Part shown: positions 19,824 through 28,352 of the stretch, one piece after another
Layout: each line of letters starts with the position of its first letter
Position numbering within the stretch: the stretch's first letter is position 1
Assembly: GCF_002797445.1 (NCBI RefSeq)
Contig: NZ_PGEP01000001.1
Span: forward strand, 1,735,001 to 1,799,000
Length of the DNA stretch: 64,000 bases
DNA from: Acidovorax sp. 69
Lineage (GTDB): Bacteria > Pseudomonadota > Gammaproteobacteria > Burkholderiales > Burkholderiaceae_C
Direction of reading: 5' to 3'
The notes under the pieces: model-generated
Databases searched by the model: none
What the model was told of the DNA's origin: nothing
The model's input: only the letters and a program-made list of their open reading frames with translations
Program-made: the position numbers and the translations under genes

Positions 19824-21317
19824 ATGATTGACAACATCAGCTGGCTAGCGATTTACCCCGAAATTGTGCTGTTGACCATGGCCTGCGTGATTGCGCTGGT
19901 CGATCTGGGTGTCCACAGTGCTCGCCGCACGGGCACCTATGTGCTGACCATGCTCACGCTGGCCGTTGTGGCGGCCTTGCAGGCCATGTACGCCAGCAGT
20001 GGTAACACGTTCTACGGTTTTGGCAACATGGTGGTCAGCGATGCCATGGGCAACTGGCTCAAGTGTTTTGCCACCGTGGCCATGATGGTCACGCTGGTGT
20101 ACGGACGCCCGTATGCCGCCGACCGCGACATGATGCGGGGCGGTGAGTTGTTCACGCTGTCGATGTTTGCCTTGCTGGGCATGTTCATCATGATCTCCGG
20201 CAACAACTTCCTGGTCATCTACCTGGGCCTGGAGCTGCTGACGCTGTCGAGCTACGCCCTGGTGGCTCTGCGCCGCGACAACGCCACGGCGACGGAAGCC
20301 GCCATGAAGTATTTTGTTCTTGGCGCTATGGCCAGTGGTTTTCTGTTGTATGGCCTGTCCATGATTTATGGTGCCACGGGCTCTCTGGACATCGGCCAAG
20401 TGTTCAAGGCCGTCAACTCCGGCCAGATCAAGCACCAGGTGCTCGTTTTTGGTCTGGTGTTTGTGGTGGCTGGCCTCGCCTTCAAGTTGGGTGTGGTGCC
20501 TTTCCATATGTGGATCCCTGATGTGTACCAGGGTGCTCCCACGGCGGTCACGCTCATGATCGGTGGCGCTCCCAAGCTGGCTGCATTTGCTATCACGATC
20601 CGCCTGCTGGTGGATGGGCTTTTGCCGCTGGCCATCGACTGGCAGCAGATGCTCGCGGTACTCGCGATTGGCTCGTTGCTGGTGGGCAACCTTGCCGCCA
20701 TTGCGCAGACCAACCTCAAGCGCATGCTGGCCTACTCGACCATCTCGCAAATGGGTTTCGTGCTGCTGGGCCTGATGTCGGGGGTTATCAATGGCAATGT
20801 GGATGCCACGGCGGTCGAAAACGCGTACAGCGCGTCCATGTTTTACGTCATCACCTATGTGCTGACCACCTTGGCGGCGTTTGGGGTGATTCTTTTGCTC
20901 GCGCGTGAAGGATTCGAGAGCGAAGAGATTTCTGACTTCGCAGGCCTGAACCAGCGCAGTCCGCTGTACGCGGGCGTGATGGCCGTGTGCCTCTTCTCCA
21001 TGGCTGGTATTCCTCCGATGGTCGGCTTCTACGCCAAATTGTCGGTGCTTCAGGCATTGGTGGCATCGGGTCAAAGCTTCTACATTGCCATGGCCGTGTT
21101 TGCGGTAATCATGTCGCTGATTGGCGCTTTCTACTACCTGCGTGTGGTCAAGGTCATGTATTTCGACGCTCCATTGACCGCCTCGACGGTGTCTGCACCC
21201 GTGGATGTGCGCGTGGTTCTGACCATCAATGGTGCTCTGGTTCTTGTGTTGGGTCTGCTGCCCGGTGGCTTGATGGCTTTGTGCGCGGACGCCGTGGTGC
21301 GTGCGCTGGCGACCTGA
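19824..21317 (+). CDS. nuoN: NADH-quinone oxidoreductase subunit N
   Basis: Third antiporter-like proton pump, placed next to NuoK. The 497 residues include LGLELLTLSSYALVALRRD, KLGVVPFHMWIPDVYQGAP and QTNLKRMLAYSTISQMGFV, matching the pump-channel pattern of the family. It is the last complex I gene of the operon; DUF2818 and DUF1178 genes follow on the same strand. Confidence 0.97.
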   Translation: MIDNISWLAIYPEIVLLTMACVIALVDLGVHSARRTGTYVLTMLTLAVVAALQAMYASSGNTFYGFGNMVVSDAMGNWLKCFATVAMMVTLVYGRPYAADRDMMRGGELFTLSMFALLGMFIMISGNNFLVIYLGLELLTLSSYALVALRRDNATATEAAMKYFVLGAMASGFLLYGLSMIYGATGSLDIGQVFKAVNSGQIKHQVLVFGLVFVVAGLAFKLGVVPFHMWIPDVYQGAPTAVTLMIGGAPKLAAFAITIRLLVDGLLPLAIDWQQMLAVLAIGSLLVGNLAAIAQTNLKRMLAYSTISQMGFVLLGLMSGVINGNVDATAVENAYSASMFYVITYVLTTLAAFGVILLLAREGFESEEISDFAGLNQRSPLYAGVMAVCLFSMAGIPPMVGFYAKLSVLQALVASGQSFYIAMAVFAVIMSLIGAFYYLRVVKVMYFDAPLTASTVSAPVDVRVVLTINGALVLVLGLLPGGLMALCADAVVRALAT

Positions 21318-21379
21318 GCTGCTGCAACGCGAACGAACACACGTCCCTACCGACGACGACCTCACGGGTTCATTTTCAA

Positions 21380-21685
21380 GTGTCTCTCACAGGGTCGGTC
21401 TGGCTCATCATCGTGGCGGCCTTCATCGCCGCCAACCTGCCCTTTGTGAGCCAACGCTGGCTCATAGCGGGGCCTGTAGCGCTTGCCGGCAAGCCCCTGA
21501 TAGGGCGACTCGGTGAACTGATTTTTCTGTATTTGGTTGTTGGTGGTCTGGCTCTTTTGCTGGAGCGCCGTGCCGGTCAGATTGCGCCGCAGGGCTGGGA
21601 GTTTTACGCCATCACGGGGACGATGTTTCTCACCTTCGCCTTCCCCGGTTTTGTCTACCGTTATCTGCTGCGTCGCCACGGCTGA
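21380..21685 (+). CDS. DUF2818 membrane protein
   Basis: A 101-residue protein with three likely membrane helices (about 5-24, 40-60, 75-95) and conserved-looking NLPFVSQRW near the N-terminus. I recognise it as DUF2818, which in betaproteobacteria regularly follows nuoN. The function is unknown; the position suggests a role with complex I or its assembly, which is inference. The start is taken as GTG 21380; upstream in-frame codons lie inside nuoN. No strong ribosome binding site is present, so coupling to nuoN is possible. Confidence 0.7.
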   Translation: MSLTGSVWLIIVAAFIAANLPFVSQRWLIAGPVALAGKPLIGRLGELIFLYLVVGGLALLLERRAGQIAPQGWEFYAITGTMFLTFAFPGFVYRYLLRRHG

Positions 21686-21711
21686 TTTCGCAAGCCTACG
21701 ATGTTGTTGTC

Positions 21712-22197
21712 ATGAAGGTTCTGGACCTCCAGTGTCGGCAAGGCCATGTCTTTGAGGGCTGGTTCGGGTCCGAAGACGATTTTCAGAGTCAGAGGCAGCG
21801 TGGGCTTGTCCAGTGCCCTCTTTGTGCAGACGAGCACATAGAAAAGCGGTTGAGCGCACCGCGCCTGAACCTCGGTGCCCGTGAGCCTATGGCTGCATCG
21901 GCGTCGCCCACCACTACCCACACCCCTGCCATCAGCCGTGGTGCCATCGATGGTGCTGGTGTTCTCCCTCCCGTCTTGCAGGCTGCTTGGCTGGCGCTTG
22001 CCCGCAAGGTGGTTGCCAATACCGAGGATGTCGGTGCGCGCTTTGCACAGGAAGCCCGACTGATGCACCACGGCGAGGTCGAGGAACGCGCCATTCGGGG
22101 GCAGGCCACGCCTGACGAGGCCGTGCAGTTGCTGGAAGAGGGTATTGCTGTCATGCCCTTGCCTTTGCCGGTCGCTGCCAAGGAAACCCTTCAGTAG
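21712..22197 (+). CDS. DUF1178 family protein
   Basis: A 161-residue soluble protein of the DUF1178 family, function unknown. The N-terminus has KVLDLQCRQGHVFEGWF and then QCPLC, so two Cys pairs may bind zinc as a ribbon. The C-terminal half contains WLALARKVVANTEDVGARFA and EERAIRGQATPDEA, conserved in the family as I know it. It closes the forward gene string after nuoN and DUF2818. Confidence 0.85.
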   Translation: MKVLDLQCRQGHVFEGWFGSEDDFQSQRQRGLVQCPLCADEHIEKRLSAPRLNLGAREPMAASASPTTTHTPAISRGAIDGAGVLPPVLQAAWLALARKVVANTEDVGARFAQEARLMHHGEVEERAIRGQATPDEAVQLLEEGIAVMPLPLPVAAKETLQ

Positions 22198-22234
22198 CTT
22201 GGATTGGCTCTGGCGCTGGCTTATAGCCAGGATT

Positions 22235-22300
22235 AGGTTGTTTTTGCCTCCAAGCGCAATGCCTGTATGCTTTGTTTGCTATTGCATATGTAGCATTTGG
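22235..22300. repeat. Degenerate hairpin repeat downstream of DUF1178 gene
   Basis: A T-rich stretch (GGTTGTTTTTGCCTCCAAGC) followed by GCTTTGTTTGCTATTGCATA resembles a worn copy of the GCGCTT repeat family. It fills most of the gap between two convergent genes. Confidence 0.35.
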
Positions 22301-22382
22301 GTTTTTGAATCCTGCATACTTTCCATGGCGAAGAGTGTCCGTGATGCATCTGGGTCTTTTCGCAAGTCCCTCGCCGTGACGC

Positions 22383-24206
22383 TCAGGCCGTGAATTGCAG
22401 CGCAGCAAGGCGTGCGTAAACCCCGCCCTGGGCCAACAAGGCGCTGTGCGTGCCCTGCTCCACGATGTGCCCGTGGTCCAGCACCACGATGCGGTCCGCG
22501 TTCTGCACGGTGGCCAGTCGATGTGCGATGACCAGGGTGGTTCGTTTTCCTGTGTGGCGCTGCATGGCGGTATCGAGCGCGGCCTGCACCATGCGCTCGC
22601 TTTCGGCATCCAGGGCGCTGGTGGCCTCGTCCAGCAAGAGCAGCGGCGGGTTCTTCAGCATTGCGCGGGCAATCGCGATGCGCTGGCGTTGGCCGCCCGA
22701 AAGGCGCACGCCGCGCTCGCCAAGAAAGGTGCCATACCCTTCTGGGAGGGCCATGATGAAGTCGTGTGCAAAGGCAGCTTGGGTAGCGGCCATCACCTCA
22801 TCATCCGTGGCCCCTGGGCGTCCGTAGCGGATGTTGTCCATGGCAGAAGCTGAGAAAATCACAGCGTCCTGGGGCACTGTCCCGGTGTGGGATCGCAGCG
22901 TGTCCAGCGTGATGGCACGAATATCGACGCCGTTGAGAAGAATGCGGCCTTGCGGTGCCTCTGGGGCATCCGTGTCCACGTCATAGAACCGTTGCAATAG
23001 CTGAAACACGGTCGTCTTGCCGGCGCCGCTTGCGCCCACCAACGCCACCGTTTCTCCGGGGGAAAGGTGCAGTGAAAAGCCATGCAATGCGGGCTGGTCC
23101 GGGCGCGAAGGATAGTGAAATTGGACATTGTCAAACTGCACTTCCAGGCCCTTGTCTGATACCGGTAGCGCCAGTGGCGTGGTGGGGTCCGCGACCGGTG
23201 AGCGGCTGGACAACAACTCCATCAGCCGCTCTGTGGCGCCTGCAGCGCGCAGCAAGTCGCCGTATACCTCACCGAGTACCGCGACAGCGCCTGCCAGCAA
23301 GATCACATAGACCACCGTCTGCCCCAGGTGGCCTGCACTCATCTGGCCAGCCAGCACGGCTTCGGTCCCACGGTACAAGCCCCACAGCAGCAGTGCGGCG
23401 TTGGCGATGATGATGAAGGCGACCAGCACCGCGCGCGCACGGGTGCGTTTGATGGCGACCTGAAAGGCGTTCTCTGTGGCCCGCGCGAATCGTGCTGCCT
23501 CGCGTGGCTCTGCCGTGTAGCTCTGCACCACGGGGACTGCATTCAGCACCTCTGCAGCAATCGCGCTGGAGTCGGCCACACGGTCCTGGCTGTCTCTCGA
23601 CAACCGCCGCACACGCCGGCCGATCCACATGGTGGGCAAAACCACCAACACCACGGCAAGCAGCACCACCGACATGACATACGGATTGGTCCACACCAGC
23701 ATGGCCAGCGCGCCAATCCCCATGACCGCATTGCGCAGCCCCATCGACAGTGAAGAGCCCACGACTGTTTGCACCAGCGTGGTGTCAGCGGTCAGGCGGG
23801 ACAACACCTCACCGGTCTGTGTGGTTTCAAAGAACTGCGGGCTTTGTCGCAGGACGTGGCTATAGACGGCATCGCGCAGGTCGGCGGTGACACGCTCGCC
23901 CAGCCAGCTCACCATGTAAAAGCGTGCCGCAGAGAACACCCCCAGGGCAATCGCAACGGCAAATAAGGCCTCGAAGTGCCCCCGAAGTGCCATGGCCTGT
24001 TCGCCTTTGTCGCTGGATGCGCTCACCAGGCCACCATCGATGAGCGTGCGCAATGCCATCGGAAACGCCAGCGTGGCCAGTGCAGCCAGTACCAGGAAAA
24101 CTCCTGAGAGCGCGATGCGTCCCCCGTAAGGGCGCAAAAAGGGGAGCAGACCGGTCAGTGAACGGGGGGCGCCGCGAGCAGGGGTGGAGGATGGGGTGGA
24201 TGCCAT
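22383..24206 (-). CDS. ABC half-transporter, exporter type (MsbA/ABCB-like)
   Basis: Inner-membrane exporter that should work as a homodimer. Of 607 residues, about 20-340 form the six-helix membrane domain, with ETTQTGEVLSRLTADTTLVQ typical of ABCB-type exporters. The ATPase domain has Walker A GASGAGKTT near residue 394, signature LSGGQRQR near residue 502, Walker B LLLLDEATSALD near residue 517 and the H-loop in IAHRLATVQ. The substrate is not readable; lipids or drugs are typical. It stands alone, convergent to the DUF1178 gene. A 400-base gap separates it from the liv operon. Confidence 0.9.
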   Translation of the reverse strand: MASTPSSTPARGAPRSLTGLLPFLRPYGGRIALSGVFLVLAALATLAFPMALRTLIDGGLVSASSDKGEQAMALRGHFEALFAVAIALGVFSAARFYMVSWLGERVTADLRDAVYSHVLRQSPQFFETTQTGEVLSRLTADTTLVQTVVGSSLSMGLRNAVMGIGALAMLVWTNPYVMSVVLLAVVLVVLPTMWIGRRVRRLSRDSQDRVADSSAIAAEVLNAVPVVQSYTAEPREAARFARATENAFQVAIKRTRARAVLVAFIIIANAALLLWGLYRGTEAVLAGQMSAGHLGQTVVYVILLAGAVAVLGEVYGDLLRAAGATERLMELLSSRSPVADPTTPLALPVSDKGLEVQFDNVQFHYPSRPDQPALHGFSLHLSPGETVALVGASGAGKTTVFQLLQRFYDVDTDAPEAPQGRILLNGVDIRAITLDTLRSHTGTVPQDAVIFSASAMDNIRYGRPGATDDEVMAATQAAFAHDFIMALPEGYGTFLGERGVRLSGGQRQRIAIARAMLKNPPLLLLDEATSALDAESERMVQAALDTAMQRHTGKRTTLVIAHRLATVQNADRIVVLDHGHIVEQGTHSALLAQGGVYARLAALQFTA

Positions 24207-24612
24207 GGCGGCAGTTTAGGGCCCGCAGCCAGATATGGGCGGCGCTGTTCTCGTGGTCCCTTGGGGCTGCTCGGACTTTGCGCTGGTCGGGGTGATGCGC
24301 GCGGTGCACGACGTTCGTGGGTGTTTGGCAGATGTCAGTAAATAGTCAGTGACTTCCCCGGGCTGCGACGAGCGCCTGGGGGTGCACAAACCGGTGTGCG
24401 CCTTGGTCGGATTGGGCGCTGGCCCAGCGTATGAACCCGTTGGGGGCGCCGACTGCCGCACGCCTTCACTGTGCGTAGGCATTTATACATAGGCATTAGT
24501 CCCAGTATCGACTGCAGGGTAGGGGGGCATACGATGCGTTGCAATCCAATACACACGGAGTCCTTGCTGCAAGGCTCCATTTTTCAGCACCCTACGGAGC
24601 GGCCAAGGCGCA
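24207..24612. other. Gap between ABC exporter and livG
   Basis: About 400 bases with promoters for two divergent genes. I see no convincing reading frame. The last 60 bases hold a terminator-like hairpin (24557-24585). The A/T-rich stretch near 24478-24500 (TTTATACATAGG) is the best place for a promoter, but no clear -35/-10 pair can be named. Confidence 0.4.
24557..24585 (+). promoter_or_regulatory. Terminator-like hairpin in the livG leader
   Basis: GGAG(T)CCTTGC pairs with GCAAGGCTCC (one bulged T), followed by ATTTTTC, 28 bases before the livG start. The shape is that of an intrinsic terminator placed inside a leader, so it may attenuate the operon. Confidence 0.4.
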
Positions 24613-25383
24613 ATGAGCGACGTCATTCTTGAAACCAAAAGCCTGACCAAAGAGTTCAAGGGCTTCACCGCAGTGAGCGATGTGAATCTGGCTGTCCGTC
24701 GGGGCTCCATCCATGCGCTCATCGGTCCCAATGGCGCGGGCAAGACCACTTGCTTCAACCTGCTCACGAAGTTCCTGGAGCCGACCTCGGGTGTCATCCG
24801 CTTCAACGGGCACGACATCACGCGAGAGCAGCCCGCACAGATTGCTCGCCGTGGAGTGATCCGCTCGTTCCAGATCTCGGCCGTGTTTCCGCACCTCACA
24901 CTCATCGAGAACGTGCGCCTGGGCCTGCAGCGCAAGCTCGGTACCTCGTTTCACTTCTGGCGCAGCGAACGCACACTGCGCCAGCTGGACGACCGCGCCA
25001 TGCAATTGCTGACCGAAGTGGGCCTGGAAGACCTGGCCGACGAGGTGACCGTGAACCTGCCCTATGGCCGCAAGCGTGCGCTGGAGATCGCCACCACGCT
25101 GTCCATGGAACCCGAACTCATGCTGCTCGACGAGCCCACCCAGGGCATGGGCCATGAAGACGTAGACCGTGTCACGCAGCTCATCAAGAAGGTCTCGGTG
25201 GGTCGCACCATTTTGATGGTGGAGCACAACATGAAAGTCGTCTCCACCATCGCCGACCGCATCACGGTGCTGCAGCGCGGTGCCGTGCTGGCCGAAGGGC
25301 CGTACGCTGAAGTGTCCAACAACCCGCAAGTCATGGAAGCCTACATGGGCACGACCGACGGCCAACTGCAGGGAGCGCACTGA
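24613..25383 (+). CDS. livG: Branched-chain amino acid ABC transporter ATPase LivG
   Basis: Cytosolic ATPase of a high-affinity importer for branched-chain amino acids or related amides. The 256 residues have Walker A GPNGAGKTT near residue 37, the Q-loop in FQISAVFPHLT, the family-typical variant signature LPYGRKRALEIA in place of LSGGQ, and Walker B LMLLDEPTQGM. It is the first gene of a five-gene operon and overlaps livF by one base. Urea or short-chain amide uptake is an alternative for this family. Confidence 0.9.
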   Translation: MSDVILETKSLTKEFKGFTAVSDVNLAVRRGSIHALIGPNGAGKTTCFNLLTKFLEPTSGVIRFNGHDITREQPAQIARRGVIRSFQISAVFPHLTLIENVRLGLQRKLGTSFHFWRSERTLRQLDDRAMQLLTEVGLEDLADEVTVNLPYGRKRALEIATTLSMEPELMLLDEPTQGMGHEDVDRVTQLIKKVSVGRTILMVEHNMKVVSTIADRITVLQRGAVLAEGPYAEVSNNPQVMEAYMGTTDGQLQGAH

Positions 25384-26096
25384 TGGCTGGCGTTCCTGCA
25401 CTCGAAATCAAGAACCTCGAAGCCTGGTACGGCGAATCGCACGTGCTGCATGGTGTGGATATCGTCGTGCAACCCGGCGAAGTGGTCACGCTGCTGGGCC
25501 GAAATGGCGCAGGTCGTACCACCACCATGCGCGCCATCATGGGTCTGACCGGCGCCCGCAAGGGCTCGGTCAAGATCAATGGTGTGGAGACGGTGAACAT
25601 GCCCACGCACCGCATTGCCCACCTGGGCGTGGGCTACTGCCCCGAAGAGCGCGGCATCTTCTCCAGTTTGTCTTGCGAGGAAAACCTGCTCCTGCCCCCG
25701 GCATTAAAAACCGGCACCCCCGGTATGTCTGTGCAAGAGATCTACGCCATGTTCCCCAACCTGGCCGAGCGCAAGAACAGCCAGGGCACGCGCCTGTCGG
25801 GCGGTGAGCAGCAGATGCTGGCCGTGGCCCGCATCCTGCGCACTGGTGCCAACCTGCTGCTGCTTGATGAAATTTCCGAAGGCCTGGCGCCCGTCATCGT
25901 TCAGGCACTGGCCCGAATGATCAAGATGCTGCGCGAAAAGGGCTACACCGTGGTCATGGTCGAGCAGAACTTTCGGTTTGCAGCGCCGCTGGCTGACCGC
26001 TTCTACGTGATGGAGCACGGCCGCATCGTCGAAAAGTTCGGAGCCTCAGAGCTGGAAGCCAAGATGCCGGTGCTCAATGAATTGCTGGGCGTTTGA
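25383..26096 (+). CDS. livF: Branched-chain amino acid ABC transporter ATPase LivF
   Basis: Second ATPase of the importer, 237 residues. The signature LSGGEQQMLAVARIL and Walker B LLLLDEISEGLAP are intact. The Walker A reads GRNGAGRTT: the normally invariant Lys is Arg45. I recall similar Arg forms in other proteobacterial LivF proteins, so this may be a lineage trait, with LivG supplying the canonical site. It overlaps livG by one base. Confidence 0.9.
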   Translation: MAGVPALEIKNLEAWYGESHVLHGVDIVVQPGEVVTLLGRNGAGRTTTMRAIMGLTGARKGSVKINGVETVNMPTHRIAHLGVGYCPEERGIFSSLSCEENLLLPPALKTGTPGMSVQEIYAMFPNLAERKNSQGTRLSGGEQQMLAVARILRTGANLLLLDEISEGLAPVIVQALARMIKMLREKGYTVVMVEQNFRFAAPLADRFYVMEHGRIVEKFGASELEAKMPVLNELLGV

Positions 26097-26157
26097 GAAA
26101 AGTCTACCCACCGTTTCCCCACTGTTTTCTTCCACCACACCTACAGGAGACAAATCC

Positions 26158-27354
26158 ATGAAGAAACAACTCAAAGTGCTGGCACTGATGCTGGGCGTTG
26201 CAGGCCTGGCTACTTCGGCCGCGCACGCACAGGACAAGGTCAAAATCGGGTTTATCACCGACATGTCCAGCCTGTATGCCGATGTGGAAGGCAAAAACGG
26301 CGCTCTCGCCATCCAGATGGCCATCGATGACTTTGGCGGCAAGGTGCTGGGCATGCCCATCGAGCTGATGAGTGCGGATCACCAGAACAAGGCTGACATT
26401 GCCGCGTCTAAGGCGCGCGAGTGGATTGATACCCAAGGCCTGACCATGATCTTCGGTGGCACCAACTCGGGCACGGCGCTGGCAACGGCCAAGGTGGCGT
26501 CTGAGAAGAAACGTGTCTACATCAACAACGGCGCTGCCAGCTCTGCCCTGACCAACGATCAGTGCTCGCCCTACACCGTGCACTATGCCTACGACACCGT
26601 CGCCCTGGCCAAGGGCACGGGCTCAGCCATCGTCGATACCGGCGGCAAGAGCTGGTACTTCCTGACGGCGGATTACGCCTTTGGTCACGCTCTGGAGGCC
26701 GATACCACCTCCGTGGTCAAGGCCAAGGGCGGCAACGTGGTGGGTGCCGTGCGCCATCCGCTCAACGCGTCGGACTTCTCGTCCTTCCTGCTGCAGGCGC
26801 AAAACTCCAAGGCCCAGATCCTGGGCCTGGCCAATGCCGGTGGTGACACCATCAACGCCATCAAGGCGGCCAAGGAGTTCGGCATCGGCAAGACCATGAA
26901 GCTCGCTGGTCTGCTGATCTTCATCAGTGACGTGCACAGCCTGGGCTTGCGCAACACCGAAGGCCTGCAGTTCACCACCAGCTGGTATTGGGACCTGAAC
27001 GACGAGACACGCAAGTTCTCGGCCCGTTTCTTCGAGAAGACCAAGCGCATGCCTACCGAAATCCAGGCAGCTGACTACTCGGCCACCATGAATTACCTCA
27101 AGGCCGTGGAAGCGGCAAAGACAGTGGATGCGGACAAAGTCATGACTACCTGGCGTGGCATGAAGATGAACGACTTCTTCGGTTCGGGCCAGCTGCGCGC
27201 CGACGGCCGCTACGTGCACGACATGTACCTCATGGAAGTGAAGAAGCCAGCCGAGTCCACCAAGCCTTGGGACTACTACAAGCTCATCAAGAAGCTGCCT
27301 GGTGACTCCGTATTCACCACCAAGGCCGAGAGCAAGTGCGCGCTCTGGAAGTAA
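26158..27354 (+). CDS. Branched-chain amino acid-type periplasmic binding protein
   Basis: Periplasmic solute receptor of the Leu/Ile/Val-binding family (type 1 fold) that delivers ligand to LivHM. The 398 residues begin with a signal peptide (KKQLKVLALMLGVAG ... SAAHA, cleavage before Gln), then VKIGFITDMSSLYADVEGKN, conserved in the family. ATG 26158 follows AGGAGA. It lies between the ATPase and permease genes. The ligand pocket cannot be assigned; amides, aromatic acids or amino acids are all possible. Confidence 0.9.
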   Translation: MKKQLKVLALMLGVAGLATSAAHAQDKVKIGFITDMSSLYADVEGKNGALAIQMAIDDFGGKVLGMPIELMSADHQNKADIAASKAREWIDTQGLTMIFGGTNSGTALATAKVASEKKRVYINNGAASSALTNDQCSPYTVHYAYDTVALAKGTGSAIVDTGGKSWYFLTADYAFGHALEADTTSVVKAKGGNVVGAVRHPLNASDFSSFLLQAQNSKAQILGLANAGGDTINAIKAAKEFGIGKTMKLAGLLIFISDVHSLGLRNTEGLQFTTSWYWDLNDETRKFSARFFEKTKRMPTEIQAADYSATMNYLKAVEAAKTVDADKVMTTWRGMKMNDFFGSGQLRADGRYVHDMYLMEVKKPAESTKPWDYYKLIKKLPGDSVFTTKAESKCALWK

Positions 27355-27455
27355 ACCCCTGAGACGGTGTCTACGGGTCTGGCTTCACCCCTGTGGGTGG
27401 TCCAGTCGCGTGGCATCCGTCTGATCTGAACCCTCTCCACCTGCTGCTGCTTCCC

Positions 27456-28340
27456 ATGGAAATCTTTGGTGTCTCATTGCCCGGCCTGTTGAGCCAGCTC
27501 CTTCTGGGGCTGGTCAACGGTTCGTTTTATGCAATTCTCAGCCTCGGGCTGGCCGTGATCTTCGGTCTGCTCAACGTCATCAACTTTGCGCACGGTGCGC
27601 TGTTCATGACCGGCGCCCTGATCACCTGGATGGCCATGAACTACTTCGGCATCAACTACTGGTTGATGCTGGTGCTGGCGCCGCTGGTGGTGGGGTTGTT
27701 CGGCGTCCTGATCGAGCGCCTGCTGCTGCGCTGGATTTACAAGCTCGATCACCTGTACGGCCTGTTGCTCACGCTGGGTCTTACGCTGCTGATCGAGGGC
27801 GTGTTTCGCTCCGTCTATGGTGTGTCGGGCCTGGGCTACGACACGCCCGAACTGCTCGAAGGTGCGACCAACCTTGGCTTCATGATCATGCCCAACTACC
27901 GTGCATGGGTGGTGGTGGCCTCGATCGTGGTGTGCCTGGGCACCTGGTATGTGATCGAAAAAACCAAGCTCGGTGCCTACCTGCGTGCTGGCACCGAAAA
28001 CCCGCGCCTGGTAGAAGCCTTCGGTATCAACGTGCCTGTGATGGTGACGCTGACCTATGCTTTCGGCGCAGCGCTGGCCGCCTTTGCGGGTGTGCTCGCA
28101 GCACCGGTCTACCAGGTCACGCCGCTCATGGGCCAGAACCTCATCATCGTGGTGTTTGCCGTGGTGGTGATCGGAGGCATGGGCTCCATCATGGGCTCCA
28201 TCCTCACCGGGTTGGGCCTGGGGGTCATCGAAGGTTTCACCAAAGTGTTCTACCCCGAAGCATCGTCCACCGTGGTGTTTGTCATCATGGTCATCGTTCT
28301 TCTCATTCGCCCCGCCGGCCTGTTCGGCAAAGAAAAATAA
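27456..28340 (+). CDS. livH: Branched-chain amino acid ABC permease LivH
   Basis: Inner-membrane permease with about eight helices. The 294 residues include FAILSLGLAVIFGLLNVINFAHG-type sequence near the N-terminus (here YAILSLGLAVIFGLLNVINF) and the cytosolic coupling loop around RAGTENPRLVEAFGINV. The chosen ATG 27456 begins MEIFGVSLPG; an upstream ATG at 27393 would add 21 residues with no family resemblance. No clear ribosome binding site is seen for either. Confidence 0.88.
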   Translation: MEIFGVSLPGLLSQLLLGLVNGSFYAILSLGLAVIFGLLNVINFAHGALFMTGALITWMAMNYFGINYWLMLVLAPLVVGLFGVLIERLLLRWIYKLDHLYGLLLTLGLTLLIEGVFRSVYGVSGLGYDTPELLEGATNLGFMIMPNYRAWVVVASIVVCLGTWYVIEKTKLGAYLRAGTENPRLVEAFGINVPVMVTLTYAFGAALAAFAGVLAAPVYQVTPLMGQNLIIVVFAVVVIGGMGSIMGSILTGLGLGVIEGFTKVFYPEASSTVVFVIMVIVLLIRPAGLFGKEK

Positions 28341-28352
28341 GGGGCCGCCAGC

